64,000 bases of DNA, from positions 1 through 64,000 of the forward strand of contig CAVUHK010000009.1 in NCBI GenBank assembly GCA_963741315.1, given 5' to 3'. The DNA is from PALSA-1003 sp963741315 (GTDB lineage Bacteria; Pseudomonadota; Gammaproteobacteria; Burkholderiales; Casimicrobiaceae). Below the pieces are notes generated by a model. That model was given only the letters and a program-made list of their open reading frames with translations, had not been told where the DNA came from and ran no database searches. Position numbers and translations under genes: made by a program. This document shows, piece by piece, positions 42,854-52,157 of this stretch. Each line of letters opens with the position of its first letter. The stretch's first letter is position 1.

Positions 42854-43804
42854 ATGACCGCCGCCGCCCTGCTCTCGCAATTGCTGCAGCTCACCATCGC
42901 GATGCTGCTCGCTCCGCTGCTGCTGGGTTGGGTCAACCAATGCCGGTCCTGGCTGCAGAACAAGAGCGCGCCGCCGATCCTGCTGCCGTATCGCATGATC
43001 CGCAAACTCTTTCACAAGGACGCGGTGGTCGCCTCGAACGCCTCGCCCATCTTCCGCATTACGCCGTACATCGTCTTCGCCGCCATGGCGCTGGCTGCCG
43101 CCATCGTGCCCTCGCTCGCCACCGACCTGCCCTTTGCGCGTGCGGCGGACGCGATCGCTCTGGTCGGGCTGTTCGCGCTGGCACGGGTATTCATCGCGCT
43201 GGCCGCGATGGACATCGGCACCGCGTTCGGATCCATGGGCGCGCGGCGCGAGATGTTCGTCGGATTCCTGGCCGAACCGGCGCTGCTGATGGTGCTGTTC
43301 ACGGCGTCGCTGATTTCCGGTTCGACGCTGCTGCCGACCATCGTCGATGCGCTGGCGCATCGCGAAATTGCGATCTATCCCAGCCTGGCGTTCGCCGGCG
43401 TGGCCTTCGTGATGGTGTCGCTGGCCGAGAACGCGCGCATCCCGATCGACAATCCGGCGACGCACCTCGAACTCACCATGGTTCACGAGGCGATGATCCT
43501 GGAATATTCGGCGCGCCACCTGGCGCTGATCGAATGGGCGTCCGCGCTCAAGTTGTTCAACTACTCGTGCATCGGACTGGCGCTGTTTTTCCCCTTCGGC
43601 ATCGCCGAGGGCAGTGCGGACTGGCTGGCGATTCTCGAGGCGACTCCGGTCCTGGTCGCGAAGCTCATGGTCGGCGGCTTCGGACTGGCGCTCATCGAAA
43701 CGCTGTCGGCCAAGCTGCGGATCTTCCGCGCACCCGAGTTTCTCGGCACCGCCTTTCTGCTCGCGGTGCTGGGCCTCCTGGTCAATCAACTTCTGGGCGG
43801 TTAG
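42854..43804 (+). CDS. hyfC: HyfC/NuoH-like membrane subunit
   Basis: Membrane anchor of the complex, homologous to NuoH, that links the peripheral arm to the antiporter subunits. It has eight hydrophobic segments, a NuoH-like acidic loop (ARIPIDNPATHLELTMVHEA with Glu and Asp residues), and YRMIRKLFHKDAVVA after the first helix. The length of 316 residues is normal for HyfC. It starts seven bases after the restored hyfB stop. Confidence 0.9.
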   Translation: MTAAALLSQLLQLTIAMLLAPLLLGWVNQCRSWLQNKSAPPILLPYRMIRKLFHKDAVVASNASPIFRITPYIVFAAMALAAAIVPSLATDLPFARAADAIALVGLFALARVFIALAAMDIGTAFGSMGARREMFVGFLAEPALLMVLFTASLISGSTLLPTIVDALAHREIAIYPSLAFAGVAFVMVSLAENARIPIDNPATHLELTMVHEAMILEYSARHLALIEWASALKLFNYSCIGLALFFPFGIAEGSADWLAILEATPVLVAKLMVGGFGLALIETLSAKLRIFRAPEFLGTAFLLAVLGLLVNQLLGG

Positions 43805-43812
43805 GACTGGCA

Positions 43813-44481
43813 ATGACGACCGTCCCGCTCTGGGCCCAGTTGATCAACTTGTTCGCGGCCATTCTGCTCCTGCTCGCGTTCGCGATGCTCGCGCAGCGCC
43901 GCGTGCTCACGCTGATCAACCTGTTCGCGACGCAAGGCTTCGCGCTGGCCTGCTCGACCGCCATCGTCGCGTATGCGACGCATCAGAATCACCTGTACTG
44001 GTCGGCGGGCCTGACCTTGCTGCTCAAGGTCGTGCTGCTGCCGTGGCTGCTGCACCGACTGATACGCAAGCTCGACGTCAAATGGGACGTCGAAGGTCTG
44101 ATCAACATTCCGACGACGATGCTCTTCGGCATCGTGCTGGTGGTGTTCTCCTTCAACCTGGCGCTGCCGATCGCGCAGCTCGCGAGCACGGTGAGCCGGG
44201 CGACGCTGGGCATCGCCATGGCCAGCGTGATGCTGTCGTTCCTGATGATGATCACGCGGCGCAAGGCGATTCCCCAGGTAATCGGCTTCCTGTCGATGGA
44301 GAACGGTCTGTTCTTCGCCGCGACCAGCGCGACCTACGGCATGCCGATGGTCGTCGAGCTGGGCATCGCCCTCGACATCCTGGTCGCAATGCTCATCCTC
44401 GGCGTGTTCTTCTTCCAGATCCGCGAGCAGTTCGACAGCCTCGACTTGCAGCACCTCGAAAAGCTCAAGGAATCGGAGTGA
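43813..44481 (+). CDS. hyfE: HyfE-like membrane subunit
   Basis: Small membrane subunit of hydrogenase-4-like complexes, with seven or so hydrophobic segments in 222 residues. The N-terminal half resembles NuoK (LTLINLFATQGFALACSTAI). SMENGLFFAATSATYGMP and the C-terminal FFFQIREQFDSLDLQHLEKL are typical of HyfE. ATG 43813 lies eight bases after hyfC. Its stop overlaps the next GTG (GTGA), a sign of translational coupling. Confidence 0.88.
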   Translation: MTTVPLWAQLINLFAAILLLLAFAMLAQRRVLTLINLFATQGFALACSTAIVAYATHQNHLYWSAGLTLLLKVVLLPWLLHRLIRKLDVKWDVEGLINIPTTMLFGIVLVVFSFNLALPIAQLASTVSRATLGIAMASVMLSFLMMITRRKAIPQVIGFLSMENGLFFAATSATYGMPMVVELGIALDILVAMLILGVFFFQIREQFDSLDLQHLEKLKESE

Positions 44482-45929
44482 TCGAGATTCTCGCCGTCCT
44501 CGGGCTTCCGATCACAGGCGCACTTTTGCTCGCCATCATCGGCGAACGCGACCATGCGCCGGCAGTCAACGTCGGGGTATGCGCCCTGACGCTCGTGGCC
44601 GCCATCGCGCTGACGGTGCGGGTGATCACCGATGGCCCGCTGCTGGTCCTGGGGCGGCAGTTCTTCGTCGACTCGTTCAACGTCTTCCTGGTGGCACTGA
44701 CCGCATTCGTCGGGTTCACGACGTCGATATTTTCGGTACCGTACATGCGCATCGAGCAGGAGCGCGGGCGGCTCAATGCCGCGAGACTGCGCCTGTATCA
44801 CAGCATGTACCAGCTCTTCAACTGCACCATGCTGGTCGCGCTTCTGACCAACAACATGGGCATCCTTTGGGTTGCGATGGAAGCGGCGACACTGACCACC
44901 GTGCTGCTGGTGTCGTTGTATCGCACGCCGGAAAGCCTCGAGGCCGCCTGGAAGTACTTCATCCTGTGCGGCGTCGGCATTGCGCAGGCGCTCTTCGGCA
45001 CGATCCTGCTGTACTTCGCCGCGGAAAAGCTGCTCGGCGCAGGGGGCGGCGCGCTGCTGTGGACCGAATTGAACGGCGTCAAGGATCACCTCGAGCCGAC
45101 CGTGCTCTCGCTCGCGTTCGTGTTCCTGCTGGTCGGCTACGGGACCAAGGTCGGCCTGGTCCCGCTGCACAACTGGTTGCCCGATGCGCACGCCGAGGGA
45201 CCGACGCCGGTCTCGGCGGTGCTCTCGGGATTGCTGCTCAACGTCGCCCTGTACGCGGTCGTGCGCTGCAAAGTTCTCGTCGACGGTTCGCTGCAGAATG
45301 CCTTCGCCAAGGAACTGATGATGGGCTTCGGGCTGCTGTCGGTGGTCGTGGCGGCGTTTCTCCTGTCGCGGCAGAAGGACATCAAGCGCCTGTTCGCGTA
45401 TTCGTCGATCGAGCACATGGGCATCATCACCTTCGCTTTCGGCATGGGCGGGCCGATCGCCAATTTCGCCGCGCTGCTGCACATGACGGTGCACTCGCTG
45501 ACCAAGTCGGCCATATTCTTCACCGTTGGCCATGCCGCGCAGAAGGCAGGCACGCAACTCATCGACGGCATCCGCGGCCTGATCACGATCAGCCCGACCA
45601 TCGGCTGGGGACTGGCGCTGGCCTCGCTGGCGATACTGGGGATGCCTCCGTTCGCCGTATTCACCAGCGAATTCCTGATACTCACGACCGCCATGCGCGA
45701 GCAGCCGTGGGCGACGCCGCTGCTGCTGCTCGCGCTCGGTGTCGCATTCGCCGCGGTGTTCTCGAAGGTCCAGCCCATGGTCTTCGGCGAGACGACGGTG
45801 CAACGCCTGCCGCACCGGCCGGCGATGCTGCCGGTGTTCGTGCACCTCGCGATCGTGCTGATGCTGGGCCTGTGGATACCGCCGTTCCTTGCCGACTGGT
45901 ACCGGCAGGCGGCAAGGTTGATCGGGTAG
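44478..45929 (+). CDS. hyfF: HyfF-like proton-pumping membrane subunit
   Basis: Second antiporter-like (NuoL/M/N-related) subunit, 483 residues from the GTG at 44478 that overlaps the hyfE stop. Conserved channel residues appear in MGILWVAMEAATLTTVLLVS (Glu), GTKVGLVPLHNWLPDAHAEG (Lys and His), FAYSSIEHMGIITFAFGMG and HMTVHSLTKSAIFFTVGHA. Together with HyfB it provides two ion-pumping modules, compared with three in E. coli Hyf (which adds HyfD). The hyfD gene is not present between B and G. Confidence 0.9.
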   Translation: MIEILAVLGLPITGALLLAIIGERDHAPAVNVGVCALTLVAAIALTVRVITDGPLLVLGRQFFVDSFNVFLVALTAFVGFTTSIFSVPYMRIEQERGRLNAARLRLYHSMYQLFNCTMLVALLTNNMGILWVAMEAATLTTVLLVSLYRTPESLEAAWKYFILCGVGIAQALFGTILLYFAAEKLLGAGGGALLWTELNGVKDHLEPTVLSLAFVFLLVGYGTKVGLVPLHNWLPDAHAEGPTPVSAVLSGLLLNVALYAVVRCKVLVDGSLQNAFAKELMMGFGLLSVVVAAFLLSRQKDIKRLFAYSSIEHMGIITFAFGMGGPIANFAALLHMTVHSLTKSAIFFTVGHAAQKAGTQLIDGIRGLITISPTIGWGLALASLAILGMPPFAVFTSEFLILTTAMREQPWATPLLLLALGVAFAAVFSKVQPMVFGETTVQRLPHRPAMLPVFVHLAIVLMLGLWIPPFLADWYRQAARLIG

Positions 45930-45935
45930 ACCACC

Positions 45936-47480
45936 GTGGACGTCGCGCCTCTCGGCATCGTCACCGCCGCGCTCAAGTCGGCGGTGCCCGCCCGGCGCTG
46001 TCCAGTCAGTTCGGGACAGCTGCTCTCCGCCTGCCGCCTGGCGTGGGAACAGGGCGGGCAGCTCGTCGACCTGTGGGCGAGCGACGATCGCGATCTGCAG
46101 CGTGGCTTCTGCGTGCGCGTGCTGCTGCGCGACACGGACGGATTCACCCTGCTCGAGCACACCCTGCCCGACGAGCGCGCTCACTATCCGGACCTCTCGC
46201 CGATATTTCCGGTCGCCAATCGTCTTCAGCGCGCGGCCTTCGACCTGGTCGGCACGCAATGCGACGCGGAGGATCAGCGACCGTGGCTCTGGGCTGCGGC
46301 ATGGCCCATCGATCGCTTTCCGTTGCGGCGCGATTTCCTGGCGTCGCCGAATTGGGAGCCGGGGCAGGAGGACTACGCGTTCGTGCAGGTGTCCGGCGAC
46401 GGCGTGCACGACATTCCGGTCGGGCCGATTCACGCCGGCATCATCGAGCCCGGCCACTTTCGCTTTCAGGTCGTCGGCGAGAAAGTCCTGCGCCTCGAGG
46501 AGCGCCTGGGTTATACGCACAAGGGCATCGAGAAGCGCTTCGAAGCGCTGCCCATACTCGACGCGCATCGCCTTGCCGGCCGCATATCGGGCGACAGCAC
46601 CGTCGCCTTCGCGTGGGCCTACGCGCAGGCGGTCGAGGCCATCGCGGGAGTGGTCGCCCCGCCACGCGCGGCGTGGCTGCGCGCGCTGCTCCTCGAGCGC
46701 GAGCGCATTGCCAATCACCTCGGCGATCTCGGCTACATCGGCAACGACGCCGGATTCGCTGTCGGGCTGGCGCAATTCTCGCGCCTGAAGGAGGACGTAC
46801 TGCGGCTCAACCGGCGCCTGTTCGGCCATCGCCTGCTCATGGACGTGGTCGTCCCCGGCGGGTGCGCGTGCGAACCAGGTCCAGATGCGGCGAGCGAACT
46901 GCGCGCGCAATGCGCAATCCTGGTCCGTGAGCTGCGCGTTCTGCGCGACATCTACGACGAACATGCGGGATTGCAGGACCGTTTCCGCGAATGCGGCCTC
47001 GTGTCGCGCGAACTCGCCATCAAGCTTGGCCTCACCGGCCTTGCGGCGAGAGCCAGCGGGTTGCCCGGAGACCTGCGCTGCGACTTCGCCGATACCGCCT
47101 ACGCTGCGCTCGGCGTGCGTCGCGTAGTGCACACCGAAGGCGACGTCGCGGCCCGCGTTGCGGTGCGCTTCGACGAGACGCTGGAGTCGCTGCGGCTGGT
47201 CGAGCAGATCGTCGAAGCGATGCCGGAAGGAGACGTAGCGATCGCCATGCCACCGGTCACTACCTCCACCTTTGCAATCGGCGCGGTCGAGGGTTGGCGC
47301 GGTCCCGCCCTGATCGCGCTGGAGAGCGGACCCGACGGCACCATCCGGCGCTGCCACCCGCACGATCCCTCGTGGCAAAACTGGCCCGCCCTCGAACACG
47401 CCGTGATCGGCAACATCGTTCCGGATTTTCCATTGATCAACAAGTCGTTCAACCTTTCCTACAGCGGCCACGACCTCTGA
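45936..47480 (+). CDS. hyfG: HyfG-like large subunit lacking the NiFe cysteines
   Basis: Fused NuoC-like (about residues 1-160) and NuoD/hydrogenase-large-subunit-like protein of 514 residues, GTG start. The NuoD part has EERLGYTHKGIEKRFEALP and LLERERIANHLGDLGYIGND. Where group 4 hydrogenases have two cysteines (RxCGxC), it reads RISGDST (216-222), and where they have DPCxxC near the end it reads DFPLINKSFNLSYSGHDL (497-514). All four nickel ligands are thus missing, so it cannot hold a NiFe site. This matches the energy-converting hydrogenase-related (Ehr) type. What it reduces or oxidises instead is unknown. Confidence 0.9.
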   Translation: MDVAPLGIVTAALKSAVPARRCPVSSGQLLSACRLAWEQGGQLVDLWASDDRDLQRGFCVRVLLRDTDGFTLLEHTLPDERAHYPDLSPIFPVANRLQRAAFDLVGTQCDAEDQRPWLWAAAWPIDRFPLRRDFLASPNWEPGQEDYAFVQVSGDGVHDIPVGPIHAGIIEPGHFRFQVVGEKVLRLEERLGYTHKGIEKRFEALPILDAHRLAGRISGDSTVAFAWAYAQAVEAIAGVVAPPRAAWLRALLLERERIANHLGDLGYIGNDAGFAVGLAQFSRLKEDVLRLNRRLFGHRLLMDVVVPGGCACEPGPDAASELRAQCAILVRELRVLRDIYDEHAGLQDRFRECGLVSRELAIKLGLTGLAARASGLPGDLRCDFADTAYAALGVRRVVHTEGDVAARVAVRFDETLESLRLVEQIVEAMPEGDVAIAMPPVTTSTFAIGAVEGWRGPALIALESGPDGTIRRCHPHDPSWQNWPALEHAVIGNIVPDFPLINKSFNLSYSGHDL

Positions 47481-47482
47481 CC

Positions 47483-48043
47483 ATGTTGCACATACTTCGC
47501 CAGATCGCCGTCACCGGCATCAAGACCGAGCCCGCACCCGCGCCCGCCGACGAAATGGTCGTACTCAGGCGCCTGCAGGAAAAGATCCTGCGCACCCTCG
47601 GGCGCGCGCTGACGATCCGTCACGTCGATGCCGGCTCGTGCAACGGCTGCGAGCTGGAAATCCATGCACTGGGCAATCCTTACTACAATCTGGAGGGTCT
47701 CGGCATCCGCTTCGTCGCGAGCCCGCGCCACGCCGATATGCTGCTGGTTACCGGCCCGGTGTCCAAGCACATGGCGATTGCCGTGAAGCGCGCCTATGAT
47801 GCGACCCCCGATCCGAAGCTCGTCGTCGCGGTTGGAGATTGCGGTTGTACCGGCGGCATCTTCGGAGAGAGTTACGCCAGCCTTGGGCGCGTCGCCAACG
47901 TCATCCCGGTCGACGTCGCGATTCCGGGCTGCCCGCCGTCACCTACCGCGCTGCTGCAGGGTATACTCGCCGCCATCGCGGCACATGCGCCGGCCACCGA
48001 ACCGACGTTGTCGGAAGGTGGGCTCTCCTCGACCCCTGAGTGA
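47483..48043 (+). CDS. hyfI: HyfI/NuoB-like iron-sulfur subunit
   Basis: Small subunit carrying the N2-like [4Fe-4S] cluster next to HyfG. Cysteines are at 53 and 56 (GSCNGCELEIHALG), 120/122 (VGDCGCTGGIF) and 150 (IPGCPPSP), all in family positions, so the cluster is retained although the NiFe site of HyfG is lost. It has 186 residues. The ATG lies two bases after hyfG. It closes the run of six genes; no ferredoxin-type subunit (HyfA, HyfH) or maturation gene follows. Confidence 0.91.
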   Translation: MLHILRQIAVTGIKTEPAPAPADEMVVLRRLQEKILRTLGRALTIRHVDAGSCNGCELEIHALGNPYYNLEGLGIRFVASPRHADMLLVTGPVSKHMAIAVKRAYDATPDPKLVVAVGDCGCTGGIFGESYASLGRVANVIPVDVAIPGCPPSPTALLQGILAAIAAHAPATEPTLSEGGLSSTPE

Positions 48044-48085
48044 CGGTGAGCGGTTGGCGCGCGACCGCATGATTGCCGACACGCC

Positions 48086-50182
48086 ATGCCAACCCATACC
48101 TTGATGTCACTTCGATGCCTTGCACTCGTCGGTGCACTTCTGCTCGCAAGCACTCCACTGCGCGCCGAGGAAGGCATGTGGCTGTTCACCAATCCCCCGA
48201 TCGAACGGCTCAAGCAGCAATACGGATTCGACGCGACCGAAGCATGGCTGCAGCATGTCCAGAAGTCGGCGGTGCGGTTCAATTCCGGCGGCTCGGCTTC
48301 GTTCGTCAGCGCCGATGGCCTGGTCATCACCAACCATCACGTAGGCTTTGGCGCGATCCAGAAACTGAGCACCCGCGAGCAGGACCTTGTCCACTCGGGC
48401 TTCCTCGCCAGGTCGCTCGCCGAGGAAATCAGGAGCGTCGATACCGAACTCAACGTGCTGGTCTCGATCCAGGACGTTACCGCCAGGGTGAACGCGGCGC
48501 TGCCGGCGCAGGCGAGCGCGGCGGATGCCTTTGCCGCCCGCCGCAGGATCACGGCCGAAATCGAAAAGGAGTCGCTGGACGCGACCGGGTTGCGGTCCGA
48601 CGTGGTCACGCTCTACGGCGGTGGCGCCTATCACCTGTACCGCTACAAGCGCTACACCGACGTCCGACTGGTCTTCGCGCCCGAGCAGCAGGTCGCGTTC
48701 TTCGGCGGCGACCCGGACAATTTCGAATTCCCCCGCTACGACCTCGACTTTTCGCTCTTCCGAGTCTACGAAAACGGCCAGCCGATTCATCCGACGGACT
48801 TTCTAAAGTGGTCGACCACGCGCATCGCCGAAGGTGATCTCACCTTCGTCGCCGGCCACCCGGGCCGCACCAATCGACAATTGACGATGGTCGAGCTGAT
48901 GTTCCTGCGCGACAACGCGTATCCTGCCACCCTTGCGCAAGTCAAGCGGGCGGAGGTCCTGCTTGCCGCATGGGCGGCGAGGAGCGCGGAAAACAACCGA
49001 CGCGCCGGCAACCTTTACTTCAGCATTCAGAATTTTCGCAAGCTTAGGGACGGAGAACTGGCCGCGCTCTACGACCCGGCCTTCGTCGCCGCCAAGGCTG
49101 GCGCGGAGGCTGAGTTCCGGGCGCGCCTGGCCGCGCAACCGGAGCGATTCGGCGAAGCAATAGGCGCGTACCAGCGAATTGCCGCCGCGCAGGCGATCAT
49201 CGCCACGCAAATCACGCGCCTGCGGCTGCTCGAGGAGCGTCGCGGCTTCGAAGGCGACAGTTTCGTGCTCGCGCGCGACCTGCTGCGTGCGGGCGACGAG
49301 CTCCCCAAGCCCAACGGCGCGCGCCTGCGCGAATACGGCCAGGCGCGGCTGCCGTCGTTCGAGCTCGAACTCTTTTCAGCCAAGCCAATTTATGCCGATC
49401 TGGAAGTGGTAAGGCTGGCCGACTCGCTGCAGCTGCTCGCCGAGCAACTTGGCGCCACCGATCCGCTGGTGGTGACGGTGCTGGCCGGCAAGTCTCCGCG
49501 AGATCGTGCCGCGCAGCTGGTCAACAGCACCAAAGTACGCGACATAGCAGTGCGCCGCAATTTGTACACGGGTGGCAAGGCTGCCGTCGATGCCGCCAAC
49601 GATCCGATGATCGAGCTGGCTCGCGCGATCGACGCCGAGGCTCGCGCGGCGCGACAAATCGTCGACGCGCAGGAAGAGATCAAGAAACAGGCGCACGACG
49701 CGATCGCAAAGGCACGCTTCGCCCTCGAAGGGACCGCCAACTATCCCGACGCAACGTTCACCTTGCGCCTGACCTACGGCACCGTAAAGGGCGTGAACGA
49801 TGGCGAAACCTGGATTGCGCCGATCACCAGGCTCGGCGGCATGTTCACGGTCAATGCCGCACACGGCAATCGCGAACCCTTCGACTTGCCGGAGCGATGG
49901 CTGCGAGCAAAACCGCGCATAGATCTCGCTACGCCGTTCAATTTCACCACCACGCACGACATCATCGGCGGCAATTCCGGGAGCCCGATGGTCAATCGCG
50001 CGGGTGAATTCGTCGGGATCATCTTCGACGGCAATATCCACAGCATGGTGCTCGACATCGCCTACGAGCAGCGATTGGCGCGCTCGATCAGCGTCGCGGG
50101 CTCGGCAATCATCGAGTCGCTTCGCAGCGTCTACGACGCACCGCACCTCGCGGACGAACTGATCAACGGCAAGCGCATGTAG
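48086..50182 (+). CDS. secreted S46-family dipeptidyl peptidase (DPP7/DPP11 type)
   Basis: Exported serine peptidase that removes dipeptides from the N-terminus of peptides. A signal peptide (to about residue 27, STPLRA) precedes EEGMWLFTNPPIERL. The catalytic His is in GLVITNHHVGFGAIQ (His85) and the Ser in IGGNSGSPMVNRAGE (Ser631). Just beyond is GIIFDGNIHSM; by comparison with P. gingivalis enzymes a Gly here (649) goes with DPP7-like preference for hydrophobic residues, whereas DPP11 has Arg. This specificity call is tentative. It has 698 residues, is complete, and has no evident link to the hyf-like genes upstream. Confidence 0.9.
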   Translation: MPTHTLMSLRCLALVGALLLASTPLRAEEGMWLFTNPPIERLKQQYGFDATEAWLQHVQKSAVRFNSGGSASFVSADGLVITNHHVGFGAIQKLSTREQDLVHSGFLARSLAEEIRSVDTELNVLVSIQDVTARVNAALPAQASAADAFAARRRITAEIEKESLDATGLRSDVVTLYGGGAYHLYRYKRYTDVRLVFAPEQQVAFFGGDPDNFEFPRYDLDFSLFRVYENGQPIHPTDFLKWSTTRIAEGDLTFVAGHPGRTNRQLTMVELMFLRDNAYPATLAQVKRAEVLLAAWAARSAENNRRAGNLYFSIQNFRKLRDGELAALYDPAFVAAKAGAEAEFRARLAAQPERFGEAIGAYQRIAAAQAIIATQITRLRLLEERRGFEGDSFVLARDLLRAGDELPKPNGARLREYGQARLPSFELELFSAKPIYADLEVVRLADSLQLLAEQLGATDPLVVTVLAGKSPRDRAAQLVNSTKVRDIAVRRNLYTGGKAAVDAANDPMIELARAIDAEARAARQIVDAQEEIKKQAHDAIAKARFALEGTANYPDATFTLRLTYGTVKGVNDGETWIAPITRLGGMFTVNAAHGNREPFDLPERWLRAKPRIDLATPFNFTTTHDIIGGNSGSPMVNRAGEFVGIIFDGNIHSMVLDIAYEQRLARSISVAGSAIIESLRSVYDAPHLADELINGKRM

Positions 50183-50328
50183 AGACGCTGCGCCGCAACA
50201 AGCTGCAACGGTTGCTTACACCTTGGCGGCGATCGCCGTCATCCTTGCGCACGCTTGCGCCGTTCTTGGCAGCAGGGGCTCCGGATTCAGGGGCCCGTCG
50301 AGGTCAACCTGCAGCCAGGAGGCTCACC

Positions 50329-50931
50329 ATGAAAATTGCCAGAACCGGTATCGCGGTCGCGATCGGCGCCCTCATCTCAGGTGTGGCTTTGGCGCAATCT
50401 ACGGCGAATGACGTGCAACGCGACGTCAACCAGCAGCAGCGCATCGAGCAGGGACTGCAGAGCGGCTCGCTGAACACGCGCGAAGCCGCCAAGCTCGAAA
50501 AGCAGGAAACGCGCGTCGAGACCACGCAGAAGAACGCCCTCAAGGACGGCACCATTACTCCGGGCGAACAGGCGCGCATCCAGAATCAGCAAAATGCCGT
50601 CAGCAGGGATATCGCCAGGCAAAAGCATGACGCGCAGACCGGCAATCCAAACTCGGCGTCGTCGCAACGCATGCAGGCGGACGTGCAGCGAAACGTCAAT
50701 CAGCAGGCGCGCATCGAGCAGGGTGTCAATTCGGGGCAACTGACCAACCGCGAGACCGGCAAGCTCGAACGCGGCCAGGCGCACGTGACCGCCAAGGAAG
50801 CCCGGGCGGGCGCCAACGGTCACGTCGGCGCAGGCGAACAGCAGCGCATTCAGGCCGCGGAGAATCACCAAAGCGCGCGGGTCTACAACAAGAAGCACAA
50901 CGTCGCGACCAAGGCAAAGGTCGCGTCCTGA
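50329..50931 (+). CDS. secreted protein with two internal repeats, unknown function
   Basis: A 200-residue exported protein; the ATG at 50329 follows an ideal AGGAGG. After a signal peptide ending about GVALAQS come two repeats of some 75 residues: DVQRDVNQQQRIEQGLQSG with ITPGEQARIQNQQNAVSRD, and DVQRNVNQQARIEQGVNSG with VGAGEQQRIQAAENHQSAR. The repeats are rich in Gln, Asn, Arg and Ala and look alpha-helical and highly hydrophilic. I do not recognise a characterised family. It may be periplasmic and stress-related, but that is a guess. Confidence 0.75.
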   Translation: MKIARTGIAVAIGALISGVALAQSTANDVQRDVNQQQRIEQGLQSGSLNTREAAKLEKQETRVETTQKNALKDGTITPGEQARIQNQQNAVSRDIARQKHDAQTGNPNSASSQRMQADVQRNVNQQARIEQGVNSGQLTNRETGKLERGQAHVTAKEARAGANGHVGAGEQQRIQAAENHQSARVYNKKHNVATKAKVAS

Positions 50932-51034
50932 TAGTCGCGCAACGTCGGTACCGCCGAGCGCGAGTCAACGCGGCCGACAGCACCGGCGTCAGCAATGACG
51001 TCGTGCCCCTCGCCAATCACCGGAAAATTCCCAA

Positions 51035-51945
51035 ATGACCAAGTTCGCGCAGCGTACGTCGCAGATTCTCGTCGCGGTCATCTTCGCAAGCCTGACGACA
51101 GCGACGTTTGCCGCCACTTTCATTTCCGTCACCGTCGCCCCGCCACCGCTGCCGGTGTATGCCCAGCCGGTCGCGCCGGGTCCCGGATTCATCTGGACGC
51201 CGGGTTACTGGGCCTACGGACCCGAAGGCTATTTCTGGGTCCCCGGTACCTGGGTCGTCGCGCCGTTCACGGGTGCTCTATGGACTCCCGGCTACTGGGC
51301 CTGGAGCAACGGGGTCTATGGCTGGCGGGCAGGTTATTGGGGGCCGCGCGTGGGTTTCTACGGCGGAGTCAACTACGGCTTCGGCTACACCGGGGTCGGC
51401 TATCACGGTGGCTACTGGAACAACGGCGCGTTCTACTACAATCGCGCGGTCAACAACGTCAACGTCGCCAGCGTGCACAACACCTACAACACGACGGTCA
51501 TCAACAACGACGTCACGCGCAGGGTCAGCTACAACGGCGGCACCGGCGGCACGAGGGCGCAGCCCACCGCGGCGGAAAGGTCCGTTGCCGCCGAACAGCA
51601 CACGCCGCCCATTGCCGCGCAACAGGAGCACGAGCGGTCCGCGGCCGGCAATCGCGCCTGCTCGCGTCGACCAACCATGGCCGTCCGTCGATCGCGGCGA
51701 CACCTCAGCCGGGAGCGTTCGACCATCCGGGCACCGTCGCCGCCGGTGCGCACCCCAATCGCAATGCGCAAGCGGACAACGGTGTTCGGCCTCAGGCAGC
51801 GAACCGCAGCGTGCCCGCAGCGGCACCCAACGGACACGTCGCCGCGGGCACCGACTCGGGTCACCCGCAGAACCATCCTCAAGGACAAGGCCACGCCGCG
51901 CATGGAGGACATGAGGCGCACGGCGAGGGACAACATCCACGCTGA
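51035..51945 (+). pseudogene. YXWGXW-repeat secreted protein, frameshifted in its tail
   Basis: Exported protein rich in Tyr, Trp and Gly. A signal peptide (to about residue 27) precedes PGPGFIWTPGYWAYGPEGYF and ALWTPGYWAWSNGVYGWRAG, the YXWGXW-type repeats, then Asn/Tyr-rich sequence. The role is unknown; such proteins are often linked to the cell surface. At about 51655 the reading breaks: the original frame turns Arg-rich and runs to 52003, whereas one frame over LLASTNHGRPSIAATPQPG continues with PGAFDHP, AQADNGVRPQAANRS and HAAHGGHEAHGEGQHPR to a TGA at 51943. The latter looks like the true low-complexity tail. One missing base near AATCGCGCCTG would explain it. Confidence 0.72.
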
Positions 51946-52081
51946 TGGACGACTCGATCTCATCCCTGCTGACGACCGGGCATCTTGCCCACGCGAAACC
52001 TGAAGCGATGCAGTGTCATCAGCAGCTTCCATGATCGCGAACCCGTGATGCGCCGGTAATCGGCCCGCTCGGGCTGCCGAA

Positions 52082-52115
52082 GGTGCAGATTGCCGGAAAC
52101 GGTGTAATCTGCACC
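52082..52115. promoter_or_regulatory. perfect inverted repeat upstream of uup
   Basis: GGTGCAGATT and AATCTGCACC are perfect 10-base arms separated by 14 bases, 42 bases before the uup ATG. There is no T-run, so it is more likely an operator or a 5' hairpin than a terminator. Confidence 0.4.
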
Positions 52116-52157
52116 CCATCTTTTCGCACTCCCCGTCGCTGCGCGACGCACCCACCC

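Noticed and set aside
44334..47471. A 1045-codon open frame on the minus strand
   Set aside because: It is antisense to hyfF and hyfG, both of which have clear family motifs.
45936..47480. Calling HyfG an active NiFe hydrogenase
   Set aside because: Both cysteine pairs needed for nickel are replaced, so the family label does not carry the activity.
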